Positions 14,323 through 29,800 are shown, counted from the first letter of the stretch. The stretch: DNA of 57,471 nt from Tubiluchus corallicola (GCA_030141605.1 JAQGDQ010001174.1:1-57471), one strand, 5' to 3'. Notes: generated by a model from the sequence alone, not told the origin. Program-made: numbers and translations.

Positions 14323-17300
14323 TGCGTGCGTGTGTGTACGTATATTATATATATATATTGATTTCGACCATATTTAATTTCATTTTGACTGTGAAGATCT
14401 CATTGAAACTTGCCAGAAAAGAAAACAGAAAACATTTTATTTTGTCCTTATTTAAAAATTAATCAAATAGTTGTTTTTATCTAAACTTGCAAAGTCATAA
14501 ACTAAACAAACTGCATATTTTCTTGATTGCAAAATGGTTTAATCAGCAACTCATAGACGTAAGCGTTGTACATTTCTTCCTGTAAATGAAACTAGATTAT
14601 ACATTTCCACTAATTCACTTGCAATTTCAATTGACAATAATAATATCTAGAACCAGGCTAATATTTCTCCCACTAACTAATGAAAAGTTGACCATTGTTG
14701 TGCTACCTTCTTATAAAAAAATCTCCAACAACATAATTGTGTAGCTTGTATCATTTAATCTGAAAACAAATAAGATAATTTTATATAATTTTGCTCAATT
14801 TTGCAGCGAAATCTAAACCAAATAGATCTAATTAACTTTAACAAAATTTTACGCAAATTATAAAATCTAATCTTTAGTCTAATTAATCTAATCTTTTAAT
14901 AAACAAAGGTTCAAGATTTAAGAAATTAATAAATCAACTTACATGGAGATCTTCTATAAGTGTAATTATGAAATTATAACAACAAATCAATGAATGAGAC
15001 TAAACAATCTGTAACTGCAGTGTGAGAATGCCTGAGTGACTCCAATCAACAGGTAAGTGTACAGGTAAAAGACCGGTCACATGACCTGTTTAAAAGGAAA
15101 CCAATTTATAACAGAAAAGAGGGGGAAGTACTAGTTTAAATCAGCACAATTTTTCATAACAGTGTTAGACGGAGCTGTAGCTAAATGTCCCGAATGTACC
15201 TGCTGCAGGGGTGTGTGAAATAACTTGCACGCTGATTGGGCAGTCAACGAAAATGATTGACATTATGTTAGACGTCAGTTACAGAATTGTAAGGTGGCAT
15301 TTTTCCCACACTAGTCACAATCAGGAGTAATTAATCAATGTAATTAGTCCTAGTTAAACCAGCAGCTTGTTTTGTGTTTTCTGAGCAGGGTAACTTTTAC
15401 TGCAATGAAGTTTGGCTTGTTTCCCGTACTTTTTTCCTGTTTCTTTCCCGAATTTGTGCTGTGCAATGTTTCTCGTTAACCTGAGCTTTGTTTGCATCTT
15501 ATTTTTTGCAGAGCAATTCATTGTCACATGAGGTTACTTGAACTTAGAGATAGGTACAATGGTAACCTAGGACTCTCAATGGGTCGCACGCTGTATCTGC
15601 CGGAACAATATTCCTTCACTGATCTACAGACTCGGCATCCTGTACCTCAACTTAATGCTCATAATGGTATTGTCACTGATGAAACTGATAGCTTGTCTCG
15701 TGCCCTGGCCACCAGGACTGAACGGTCGCCCGACCTTTTATCCAATCTTCCCGGATATTCATCGTACAAAATCCGAATCACACGGGGCGATCCGGATCAC
15801 CCTGGAAGGACGCAGGAATACACACAAACAAAAACCGAAGTAACCGAAATCACGTCTGAGTACAAAAGTCCTCTCCCAAAACAACACATTTCTCTGGTGT
15901 CAGATGAACAGCAAACATATGTTTCATCAAATCGTAATTTTACTGGCATCACAGAGATCACAGAGTTGCCACCAGATTCACCAGACGTGTACAGCGATCC
16001 ATTCATTCAAAAGACAATGGATGCTAATCCGTTCTTTAATTATGTGCATGAATGCATGCAATGGGTTCAGAAGATGATGGTATGTGTGACATTATTAGCT
16101 AGAATTCTTTTTTAGTTTGATAATTTTATAATTTTATAGTTTGATAGTTGTCAGACACACACACACACACACACACACACAATATACATATATATATATA
16201 TAATTGTGTAGCTTGTATCTTTCTTCTTCTTTTCTTTTTCTTTTTTTCTTTTCTTTAATATATATACATAATTTGTTTCTTAAAATGGTAAATATTATAT
16301 TTTATATATTTGCAATCTTAAATTAGTTCATCTATACAGTATTTACATAAATTATGTTGATTAGTAAACAACATTTATAATGAGTGTCTATGTACAAGGT
16401 CAAGTAATATAAAAATTTAGTTGATCAGCTGGTTTAGCAACATCTCTTTTACTTCATTATCGCAAAAGCTTTGTATTACCCATTCACCATTAAGTGTTCA
16501 GAAGAGCTCATAGCACAAAAAATCATTAAAGCTAGCATCATTTCTGAACTTTACTGAATTTATGGGTATACGATTTTTCCCCGTTGTTGCTGTACTTATA
16601 TTATCATTTAGAATAGACAAGTTTTCTCGCAATCTTATTGTCTTGCAAAACTATTATACCTATGTCTATGTACGAATAGCTTTTTTTTCTGTAAAAATGC
16701 AGTAATTTCTGAACTGGTGAGTAGTATTCTGAATGGAGTACACAGTTCACGTTTCTTTGTTTGATTAGCAAATGTACACTTTGCGTTGCGGCTGCCGACA
16801 AACGTTTGAGCAAACAAATTCTTGTTTATAGTGTGTTATTTTCTTCCAAACAATGATCAATGTGTAACATAATGTTAGGGAAACAAAATACAGTGTGGAC
16901 TGCCAAGGTAGCAGTATCAGTAATTACCTTAGATAAATGATAAACTGAAAAGTTTTTTTTTACTCTGAACAATTAAACAATATTTGCCATAAGGGTGACA
17001 AATGAAGTTCTTGTTGTATTGGGAATTCTGCCGTAGGTCTCATCTGTTGTACATAAGCATAATTTGAACACGGTTTGAGCACTCAAGCACGATTTGAAAA
17101 TGTACATAAAGAACAGAATGACAAATGTTAGCATTCTGCTGTTTTATGTGTTACATAAAACCGAGGAACCGAGGAACCTTGGAATTGAACCGAGGAACCT
17201 GTTTGAATAGGTTTTAGTTTTTAGTTAACTTTTCTTGCCTTTTTCATCACTCCGTAGAACCAAAATATGCGAAATTCAAAAATAATTACTTGTAGAACAT

Positions 17301-20300
17301 AAATGGCTCAGCAAATAAGAAATGGGGCTCTTGTGATAAGTGCCTGTGCAAAGGCCACAAGGGGGCATCCGTGTGACCAGGTTATCCGGCTAGTTAGTCT
17401 TTGTGAGTTTTTGTAAGCTGACCCAGTGCTTAAGTCAGGTTTGTCACAGAAACTGATACAATTTATGCATTTCAGAGGCTTCTGGTTGTACTATTAGCAA
17501 TTGCCAAGAGTTTGTAGTGAAACATGTCTAATTTCATGTTTTTTTTAAAGTTTTGACGATTAAAAGATATCACTTAACTTATTTTCATTTATAAATTTAT
17601 TCATCTGTCCATTGATTGTTTTTTCCTAGATTTTTGTAAAGTTGGCAAAAGTAGGGAAAAAAGTAAAATAGGCCATTCTAAGTACCCGCACGTATTGTTA
17701 GGGTTAGGACGCACTTGCAGTGTGCCCAGTGTGATAAACCATAAATTTTATGCCAAGAACATTTGCCATACTCTAGCTTTGCCAGTGAAAGTAACTTCAT
17801 GACTTTTACGAAAAAAACATGAACTGTAGTTCTGGTTTATTTGTGCTTGCAGTTATGGTTTCTTAAGTCTTGTTTTGCATTTAATTTATCAGTGTTTAAT
17901 TATTTACACGTTAACAGGAAATACTCAAAGCTGGTGAATGGGGTGACGACATGGAGTCAGTTCGCAGGTACCTCCTTGAGCACAGAACATATTACAATGA
18001 AATCTCTGATTTCAACGAGGAAGTGGACAAATGTTCCAGAGCAAAAGTACTGCAAGTTGCATCTGTTTTTATCTAACTTCTTTACTTTTTATCCGATGGT
18101 AATTTTGAATTTGCATTTCAGAGTTAGAGCTGTAGCACTTATTTTAAAATTGTTGAAAGCACACAAAGTTTTATTTATGTCTTTGTTTCATATGGTAATT
18201 ATTGTAATTATGCTGTTAGTAATTAGTGACAGGTTAATGGAGAGCTTTTCCAACACAGTTTTTGCACTCCATGTTCACAATAATCCTTTAAATATTGTCG
18301 CATAGTTAACTGATTTTAAAATTTGTTTTGTAAATTTTTGTTTTGCAGATTAATTTATCCGGTGAGGATTACTTCAGATATTGCCAACTTTTGTCTGAAT
18401 TAGAAAAAATGTATTCACAACTTATGGTATGCAATGTTACTGATTTTATCTAAGTTTTGTAAAACTTCATAGTATGCTAGATAACTTTTTTATCATCTGG
18501 CAAAATTCAGAGTAACCATTCTTTTGAAATCATTATGCCTAGGATCTTGGAATCAAGAGGCTTTCTGGATTAGAGGCCGCTGAAGAATTTTTGCAAGATG
18601 TTGCCAACGAGTTGTCATGGATACGAGAACGGCAAAATACAGAGTTGTTTAGAAACTGGGGCGACACCAGCATAGACCTGACCGATGTGGAAAGATACTA
18701 TGAGGTATTTTTGTAGTTTCGAATATTTTTTGTTTTTGCGACTGTAATATTTGTGATCACATCTTACATTCTGAATCTGTATAAGTGAGAAGGATTTGAA
18801 CTGGTAGAACTTACCTTTGCTAAACACCTTAGTTATTGTTTTCTCCATTGATAGAATATCTTCAGTTGTTTTATATCTTTTCGTTAATTAGACACTCCCC
18901 CCTTGTTTTTGCGATTTTCTACTGTACTCTATAATTGATGCATTGCACAGAATTTTTGTTGTAGGAGCCTATATGTCATAAAAATGATCTTTTTCTTTTT
19001 CCTTAATCGATCATGCCAAAATTAATCTTTTTTCCCCCGATTCAATTTCTCTGCAAAATTTCTGTATTGAAAACCAACTAAAAGTATCTTAAATGCATTG
19101 CATGCAGAGGTATATACATGCATATTCTCCCACTGAAGCAATGAATAATGAATAATGAATATTGTTTTACTAACCAATTGATTATTATACTGTCTCACTA
19201 ATATTCTCTTGACACCAGCATTCAGCAACAAACGTGAGTGAGATTAGCTGAGTTTTAAAAATTAAATATGATTGAATCATACCATCGCTAGGTGTATTAT
19301 TCGTTATGTGGTTTCGTCCAAGTATTTTTCTTATAAAATATGATTTTTGTGCAGCATCTTGTAAATGAGATTGAAGCACGACAACAACTTGGATGCTTGT
19401 ATGAGAAAGGACAAGAACTAATCATTAACAACCATCCTTCATCATCAGCTATTCAGGTACTTTTTTCTTTAAAAGCATTTATGTTTATTTTTGTTGAACT
19501 ACTGATAGTGCTTTGAAGGAATTTTGATTCGTGATGAATATCAGTTTCCTAATTACAGCCAGTGTTTAATAAAATGCATATTTTAGCTATATCAAGGCTC
19601 AACAAATCTTTAATGCTTATTATAAATTTTGGAAATTTAGGATTCAAATAACTGTTGGTTACTATACGTTTCTGTGTTTTTACTTATCGTTCCACTTCTT
19701 GTATTTAAAGTACCATTCCCATGTTGTACCTGTTGTTGGTAGCTATTTTTGCTGTCCTAGAGGTATGATTGAAATCTGCTGATTGTTTTAGTTCTTAAAA
19801 ACCTTGCAAGTGAATTTTTCCAATCAGCATTTTTAAAGAAGCATTTATTTGCCATCTTCACTGCATTCTTCTTCACAAAATTTCGATATCAAATGCATTT
19901 GAAGAACTTTCTTGTATTGATGATCACTTGTAAAACACGTACACACACACATACGTATACAATATATATTTGTAGGTCAAAAATGAATTCTGTTTTATTT
20001 TCACATGGGCTTATTCCAACTCATTATTCCAACTTATTCCAACATATTGTCATTTTGTTTTTGTAGCTAACTTGGACTGCATACTACAAAATGTACAAAT
20101 AAAAATTTTAACAAAATGACTCTAGTTGAAATAAGCCCATGTCAAAATAAAATAGAATTCATTTTTGACCTAAAAAATGTGATAAGATTGATCACAAACA
20201 ACTATTAAAACATTTAATCAGATGTGCTTTTGCTTGTGTTGTGAAAGTAGAAAAAAGGTATTTAACTTTTTGCCAATGAGCTCAGTTTCTGTTTATGCAT

Positions 20301-23300
20301 GCATTTGTTTTTATTTGAATTTTTGCTGATTTATAGTGTTGGTTATCTGCTTGCGAGCACTGCAAATAGACTAAATTCTTACTTGTTTTCGAAAAATTCT
20401 GACTTACCATCGTCGCCTTACGAAATATCTATTGATAACATTAATTTTCTTGACATTGTAGTGAGATAACTAGTAATAATTTAAAAAACACGTTTTGCAG
20501 GCACAGCTTCATCGTCTTCAGTTGGAGTGGTCATGGCTGATGGAGCTGACCACATGTCTTGAGTCTCATCTTCGCTACGCTACGTCTTACCAGAAATTCT
20601 TCTCTGACCTCAAAGAATTGGCTAAATGGGTTGCCAGCACAGTGGAAGAACTGAGGAACAAACAACGTGTCAAGGAAGTCACTTTCGAGGAAGGGGAGCA
20701 ACATCTTCGTGAAATGGAGGTAAAGGCAACTGCATTTACTGAAATTGCATATATAGAGCATGGCGTAGCAATTTAGCTCAGGATGAATTTTTGGATGTTC
20801 ACCTTTTCGCACTGGCTAGCACTGGAAATTCAGCATCTGGGCAATTTTTGTCTTTTTTTTACAAAATTGCTAAATCTAACCTTTTAACCTGTGTAACTCT
20901 TATTAAGTTTTTGGCATTCACTTTAGGAACTAATTCTGTTTCTTGTTTCCAAGCAATCCGTGCTTTTCGAGCCATCTTGCGCTCTTTTATCTCAGCAGTG
21001 TGAAAGGCTCACGCATTGACTACGCATTAACTGATGTTTTTCTAGGACATAGCTGACAAGATTGACACATATGACGAGAAAGTCAACAACCTAGTAAACC
21101 AAAGCCGCAATGTCATTCCAATGGAGCTTAGAAATCGTAAAATTAGCTCGCCTATTCCAGTTCATGCACTCTGTAATTATAAACACGAAAAGGTATTTAA
21201 TATTTTCTCTGTTTCTTCATAGACTATATGTACTTAAATGGTTTTTGCATAAAGTAAATACAAAATAGTTAGTGCGGCCCGTTTTAGCCAATATAAAATT
21301 TTATTTTTTTACTTTTACTAATGTAAGTAATTTGTGCAGTACCATTATTGATGGCCAACACGTGCTTTGCTCTACAAAGGGCGTCCTCAGTATAATACAA
21401 CCAACATAGGACATTATTAATATCACAGTAATTTCTTGTTTGTTTGTATTATCCTTCCCAAGGAAGTCCTATGAAGGGCGAAACACACATTGGACAATGA
21501 TAAACATTTTTCACTTTTGTTATGCTTATTTATTCTGGTTTAAAAATGCAAAACCAGGTAATGAGATAATATTAAGAGAAACATAGGTGCAAAAGTATTT
21601 TATTCAACAGTCTCAGTTGTCTTTGGTTTAACAATAATGTCACTAAGTTAAGGTAATTAATAAAGGTTGGTTTATAGTTCCAGTTCAGCAAAGGTGACGA
21701 GTGTTCACTCTGTGATAATACTGACTATGCTAGATGGCAGATTCGTAATCCAGCTCGTCAACTGGAACTCTGTCCATCTGTTTGTCTAGTAATTCCACCT
21801 CCAAATGAAGAAGCTATTCAGCTAGCTGAAAGGTATGCTGACATTTAATTAACAATTAAGATACAAAGTAAGCATGTTTTAAACAGTGTTTTAGTACTTG
21901 ATTATGAAGCTCGATGTTTTTGTTTTGCTCAAACTACCACGTTAGAAGATTAGACACTTTTACTGATGCTATTATAATCTAACATATATATTCTGTTGAA
22001 TGTAATGGCATATGATTTAATGAAGTTTTGGTTTTGGCTAACCCTTGTCATTTTTTTCACAGTTCATACTTCACACATAGTGGATACACTACTTTTCGTT
22101 AGTGGTGTCTTTTTCAGATCCTTTATTTGACATATTTTATCTTTTTTTACAATATTTATGCTCCTTAGTCTTGAGTGAATTTGAGCGTGGCCAGGAATGA
22201 GTTAGTAATTGTTGATAGATAGGTGTGTAAGCATGTTCAGCAGACACTAGCCTGGCGCTTTGTGATAGCTATGGAGGGAGGGTCCCTAGCTCTTTGAGAA
22301 AAACTGGTTTACAAAACAGTGTGAGTCACTTTGAAATGCCTTCATCAGGACAATTTACTAAAGTTAGTTCTAAATTCCATTTCAGAAAACTTTAGTTTAG
22401 GAGAATTGTGGGATGTGTACGGCCACTGTTGTTAAATTAGATTAATTTCTTCTGCAGCGGCTAGTTGCTTATTATGTTAATACTAGTAATATTTGTTAGC
22501 TTGCTATCATCTTTTGCTCATCATTAATTATAATAGTGGTTTATTTATTACAGTTTAATCCCGATTTTGAGCAAAACGTTTTTGGAGTAGCTTTGCTGTG
22601 ATTGTTGGCAGAGTGAATTTTTTATTTACTCATTTAGTTCAAAGTTGTCATGTTTTAGCATTTTTGCAGGTTAAGAAACCAGTTGAATCATGTACGAAAG
22701 TTCTGGGTTGACCAGCAGACGGAATTAAAACTACAGATAATTTATGCAGCAATGCGTTTAATAAATTCTTGGGATTTATCTCAGGTAATTAAAATGTAAT
22801 TTCTTAATGATGGTGCTAAGTAGAGGACATTTTTTTTATCAAATTGTTTGTCAGCACTCATTGTAAATTGATGTTATCAAGTTGTTTTACATGTCATTTA
22901 TTTTTAATATCAATTCTACATTATTATTAATCGCCTTGAAAAAGGATACGTGGAGAAGTCGAGGCACAACCTGTATTTGAACCAGGGGATAGAGACACCT
23001 CCCTGTCTTTGCTGTTCAAATCGATACTATGTCAGGATTTTTTCATATATCCTTTTTTCGAGTAAGTGTGACTGCGAATTATGGGTTTATACAATCATTC
23101 ATTTTAAAAGTGTCGCAGCTTTTTCACATTTCATTATTTTTTTAATTGAATCAGCAAAAGGTCCCCCTTATTCAAACCCAGTCTGTGTCCGGGCTTTTTC
23201 ACTTCTCTTTTTCAAGCAGATGTGACTTAAAATTCACACTTGAATCAGCAAAAGGTCCCTGGTTTAAACCCAGTGTGTGTCTTGAGTTTTTCTCATATCC

Positions 23301-23806
23301 TTTATCGAGTCTTTAAATTCATCAATTGTGAGTTTATTCTATAGATGTCCTAGATGTTGTTTACTTTAGTTTTTCAAAAGAAGTAAATTAAGTAAATTTA
23401 TAATTTGTTGCAGTTAAAGGATGTTGACCCGGCCCGGAGGCAGGCAATCATTACTAGTCTTCAAGACAACTACGCAAATCTACGTGACGTCAAGGGACCG
23501 CGTGCGGGTGAAATTGAGCAGCTTAATGATCAAGTGCAAGAATGTATCACCAATTATACGAATTTGTGCGATCAGTTAGAACAGGAAGGTTTGTGTAGAA
23601 ACTCTTCCCTTGAAATTCTCGCAGAAGGTGTATTTACTATTATTATCATTTATTTTCGATCCACATGATATGTACTTCAATGCGACCGCTATATAAAAAA
23701 GGTTAGTACATCTTGAGATAAAAAATAAACAAGTGATTACAACATGGTACCAAAGACGATTTATAACAGACATTTATAATCTATTATATTAATTTCGCTG
23801 GTATCT

Positions 23807-23839
<33 letters not shown>

Positions 23840-26800
23840 AAATTCAAGGCTACAGCTCCGACGAGGGCACCATTTGCGGCGATCTATACATCAAACGAAA
23901 GGTCTCGATCTAGTGTCGTGCCATTGATGGTTTATTTTTCGAATTGGGCCCACCAGAAGGAGGGGGGGGGGGCGAAAAACACTCAAAAATGGCCATTTTT
24001 TGGCCGTTTTTTGCAAAACTTATACCTCTTATTTCTGAAGAACTGGAATGGGCCGAGGGTGGTGCTGGGTATGGATAGATAGCCCGTTTAGCGGTGGGTG
24101 TAGTATACAATATTAATAAAATGTTACATCGAAATGATGTGCCCTACTGTATTATTCAAATCATTATTGTACAGAAAGTAAAATTCTCTATCCATGGATT
24201 TCAAAATTTCCATTACAATAAAGCCATTTGCTACTGTTTGTTAGGGAAGTCTTGACGTTTATTAGCACAGATTTTCCATCGTGTATATTTTTATAGGTAC
24301 TGGCAAGTGTTTTTTTTTTGCATTTTAATACTACTTAACAATGCACTGCAAATCTAGAATGATTTTATCATTTTAAACAATAAAGTTTAATCATCATTAA
24401 TTTTTGAACATATTTTGCATTTTTCAGGGTTGGATCAGTCTGTGGAGGATTTGGTGTCATCACTAACTGATGATTTGACTACAGCTTCTAAGCGTCTAAC
24501 AGCTCGTGGTGTGGCACCTATTCCGAGGGACTTCAAAACACTTAAACAAATAGTTGAGGAGCACAAGGTTTTTATTTTAGATTGCATTTATGATATTAAC
24601 TGAGAAGCACAACATTTGTACATGAGCCTTTAATCTGATGGTTGAAGATCACAAGATTTGTGCTTTACTTATGTTACAGCTAATAGCAGAGAAGCATAAG
24701 GCATCAAAACTTCTGCGTTAAGCAACTGTTAAGTAGTTAACAGAATAGTACAATTTTTTGCATCATGTGCATTTCATAAAACAGAGCAAAATTTTTGTCT
24801 TGTATAACACATGCTGTTTTTTAAATTGTTAATGCTGTTTCTCATTGGCTCACAACTGGTGCAAGTTTTTGGACCTTGGTTATACTAAATAGCTTCTAAG
24901 ATCATTCAGACCATTTTTCTGAAATTATCATTAGGCATGGAATTGATGAATTTTACTGTTGTTAGTTATATAACCTTTAGATATTCAATTCGGAATTTTT
25001 AGAGCTAGTTGTTAAAGATTTATTGTAACTTCGGGTTGCGTAGCTAGTCTTCTTGTTTACCTTCCATTTTACAGGATTTTGAAATAAGCTTACAATCAAA
25101 GGAACCAAAAGTTGATATGCTCATTCACAAAGCTAACACAACAAAGTTATCTCCTGGAGTTCGCTCAAAGATTACTGCACTAATAGAGCATTGGGATAAA
25201 CTGTGGTCTTTATCCAGAGTTTTCCTGGAGAGGTAGGCTTCGATTGATGTTCCACTAGATAAAACTGCTTAATTTATTTATAATTTAATGTTATATAGGT
25301 AATGGCTCGTTTCTTTATATTATGTTAGGCAAGTTACATGACACTTAATGAAAGCAATCTTCCCTAATTGAGCTATTATTTATATATTGAATATAGACTT
25401 TTAGCCAGAGAATAATATTACCCTGTAGGATAACTAAACGTGAACTAGTTAAGTTAGTTCCTGTATCTAGAACTTTTGTTTGGCATATGTCCGCATATCA
25501 TCAGTTCTGGCGACGGGAATGAAAGTAAAACATCTATTGAGGTAAAGGAATTACTTGTTTTATATTTGCTGTATAGAAATTTGCCATTTGTTATTATTAA
25601 ATGTTTTTACAATAATTTGTTAAATCCTTCAGTAATTTTTTGAAATTTGAAGTGAATTATAGCTTAAATCAGGATTCAAACTGTCAACATGCAATAATAG
25701 CAAATTGTGTGTACAGCATTTAAGTAGATTTACAAGTACATGTTGCTTGCACCTGTGATTTTGAACCAAATAACTTTTGAATTTATTTCGTTTATAGGTT
25801 GAAATACTCGGAACTATGCTTACATAGTTTTAACGAAGCCGAAAAGTTCACGTCGGAACTAGAGCTCAACCTAGTGTCGCATGACAACACTATAGCAGAC
25901 TTTGATGATCCGAATACCATCATTAACAATCTAATGGTTAGTCCCAAAATTTTACTGTCTTAGGTAGTTCAGAGAATTGACAGTTGATAATGCAACTATC
26001 ATATTCTGTGCAATCACTTAAAGGCTTATATAACCCCAACAGAAGCTGAAGTTTTTTTAACACATTATTATAATTACACAAACAATTCATAGTTATTATT
26101 AAATTAAGGAGACTTATAAATCAAATAACTTACCTTCTTGTGGCGAATTTTAAATGTATGCATTACCGTAAAAATTGCCATGTTTCGTGTCTTTGGCACA
26201 AGTGACTGAGGATGACGTACAAGGTACAAAGGGTGTCTTTAGTTGCCAATGTTTGTTTACTGATCTTTGGTGACCTCGTGACTGTACTCATTACGTCATT
26301 CTTCTTGCACAACGAAAAATGGCGGTTCTTCAAATTCAGTACCGCTAACAGCGAAGTGATAAAAAATAAAAAAAGATAAGTTTTAATAAAATTAATTGAA
26401 TGTTCGTAATGAGAGTAGAATTTTAAATTGTTAAAGCTTATATTATAGTGAGGGTTTAGTTTAACCTTAACCTCTGATAGATATGGTAATGTACGTTTCT
26501 GCTACTCGTTCCGTCAGTTCTTTGAAATCTTTACTCCTTGCAACTAAGGTTACTTTTTTCTAGAAACTACAGGGTTTTATAGACCAGAATCAACAAACAA
26601 TTGATGATTTAGCCAACAATGTCAATCAGTTTCGTCCCCTGGTGGAGTATACGCGCAATCAGGAGGATCTTCATCCAGACGTGAAGACTCTGGAATCTGA
26701 TGCAGATAAAATACGACAGCGTTGGTCTCAAGCGCAGTCACACCTTTCAGACAGGTTTCACTTGTCAAATATTTATTGTAGTTTGTTGTAACGTAATACA

Positions 26801-29800
26801 TGCCCTTAAAAAGGTTTTGTTGTATAAATTCATGCCTATTATAATTTATTTTCTAATGCAAAGTCATTTACCATCGTAATAACATATTTGCATACATTAC
26901 CGAGCCCACAGTAGGACTCAAATTAACTGGCAGTTTTTGCAGCTGTCTTGCGTTTCATTATTCAGTGTATGCACATCTTTGTTGTAGTGTTTCACTAAAC
27001 TGGTGAGATTTTGTCGGTCAACATCACAATCTTAATGTGAAACTTTTTATGAGATAAGCAATACTGTTATGATTTTGCAGTAAATGACTAGAGACTGGAA
27101 TTTTAGTGAAAGTTTTAAAAAAGCTAGGTTGGATAATTGTATTGGTTAATGACAGCCTTGTTGTATGTGATGCTTTAGTTACGAGAAATTCCCCTTTTGT
27201 TTTCACTTTAAATCCTTGCACAGAATTGCCCCAGGTGGCTGTATCATTGTATGATGTCACAGGTCCACAGGGCAAGTACTGAATATATTCTATAAGGCAT
27301 CAAATCAGTACAACATGTTGCATAGATTATAATTATCGACTTCTAATAATTCGAAATGTTTGACACAATTAAGTTTTGTTTCCTATCAGATGTGTAAAAG
27401 TTTTAGAAAACTTACCTACTTAGCAGTGTTTTGTAAAAAAAAACTATTGAAATATGTTGCTTTACTTGGTTGTGTGACATGACTGTCATAGGTGACACGA
27501 TTTAGTCATCCATGAGATCCACCAGCATTTTACTATAATGAACCAAGCAGAAGAACATACTATCTTTAAGAAATATGTCAAAGTTTGGTATGACTATTGA
27601 AATATAAATTGGTATTCAGAAAAATCTTAAATGTTAGAACTTCATTCACATAAAATTAAATTAAGGTAATGTGTGGTTTCTGCAACTTGTAATTGCTTCA
27701 CTTTTTGTTTTTTTGAATTCAATTCATGTTTGTTATTTTATTTTTTTAACTTTGTGCTGTAAGAAAATGTTGTGATTGTGTTTTCTTTATTAGGTTTGTT
27801 TTTGTTAATTATAGAATTGGCGATATTCGTGATTCTGTGCACTATGTGACTCAATATCATACTCAACTTCCTGCTGAGTACATGTGGCTGAAGGATACTC
27901 AGATAAGAGTCAAATCTCTGAAAGCTGTTATTGAGGAAGATGATTACCAGGTTGAAGCGCAGCTTAATGAAGCACTGGTGATTTTTAATGTTGTTTCGAC
28001 ATCAGACTTTTTGTTCATTTTGTTACGTTATTATTCAGTTTAATGGTATCACGCAATACGTATTGCCATTCTACAGCGAATTTTTTCTTTTGCCAAGAAG
28101 TTTGCACTTTGACATGGTGGCTGTGATGAGCAATATTTTAAATTAAGGCATAAAATTTTAATTGAATAAAGTATTAAGTTTTTGTACTAAACCTTTTCTT
28201 TTTTTCGAGCAATAACTACATGCATTTTGATGTTTTTATTTGTTAAAGTTTGTCATTGCTCTAGTTTTTGACTTAATGCGTAATTAATTATTATCCTAAC
28301 TGAACCTGTAAGTATTGATTTTGCTTATATAGTCCTGGAGCCAGATCTGGCATGGATACCACTTGTGGGACAAAATATTTTCTTCGAAAATGGTTTTTCT
28401 TTTTTTTCTGAAAATGGCGGCATGCACATAGATAATAGAGAAAGTAATATACGGACTTGCATAAAAAAATAATTTCAAATTTGTGACACATTTTTACTTT
28501 TTCTCAGGATATTTATAATGACATGGTAGAGAGGAAACCATTAATAGAATCATTGAACTCGACTGGCAGGGAATTGATGATAAAAGCACAGGTTTGTTGT
28601 GACATTTTTTGACATCATATGGTTCAGTGTAGCATTTTACAATGAATTTTTGCTCTTTAAACTTATAGCAAGTTATTTTGAGTGAAACTGTTATAGTACA
28701 AATGATTTTAGTGTGGTGATTAATAAATTTTACAGTTGGCTCAAGGTAAGTTGAGTACAAAGGGTTTGAGGTTTTCCTTGCATTTTTCTTCAGGAATAAG
28801 GCAAATTGTTTTTGAAACTTTTTCTCGAAAAAGATGCTCTGCATTGCCATTCAATTTTCTGAGTTGGTGCTATAGTAGAAAATTAAATTGTAGCTGCAGA
28901 GAATGCAAAAAATGGGAAACAGTTTCCCACGAGGAGGAGGAGTAAATATACTTCTTAAATGTAAATGCCAAGATGATGCTATTACACAGTATGTTGTTGA
29001 AAGATTACACTGTTATTGACCATTTTTGTACAAATAAAGTAAGAATTTAGAATGTTTCAACCGACACATTACACTTAATTACGTGGTTGGCAACAAAATG
29101 ACATAAAAGGAAAAATAAAGCATAGTTAAATTGTGCTCAGGAACTTATCTTTACAAGATTGCTAAATTGTGTTATTTGATGCTGTTGATTTTGATACACC
29201 AACTTTATATCATATGAATTCACATTAATGGTATGTAATTCAAACTATAGAGCATGTTGGTTAGATGTAGAAAAGTAGAAAGCATCTACAGACTGGGGAG
29301 TGACAGTCTGTAGCTCTTACACTACTGTGTGTTGCTTCAGTCATTTAGGGAAACTACGCAAAAGACCTACTTAAACTATTTAAATGTTTTTTATTATTAA
29401 CTTATTAATAAACTACAAAACATACTAAAAATGAGTTAAACATAAAAGTGCAGACTGTTTCTTGATAAGTACTGTATAACCTTCTCTCTGAATACGAGAT
29501 TAGGAAACAGTATAGTGTAAACGTTAACGTTGTTTTCTGGGTTTTATGGGATTCACTGGGTTTCTGAAAGTAGCTGTACTAAAGAATTTTATAACGTTAT
29601 GTAGCGACAAGTAATAATGTAATCATTATTTTTGGGCAGGCTATTGAGTCTAAGCAGCAGTCGTATGTCGACTGGTTGAAAATCAACGTCCCATCTGCTG
29701 AAAGTTTACGTCATACTATGAAGCCTTTATCAGTTGCAAAGAATCTTAGTAATGACATGGATTCCGTTAATCTACAGTATCAGACGTTAATGATTTACAT

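Noticed and set aside
17841-18305. 154-codon open frame overlapping exon 14
   Set aside because: It is in a different frame from exon 14, which fits phase and plakin helix content.
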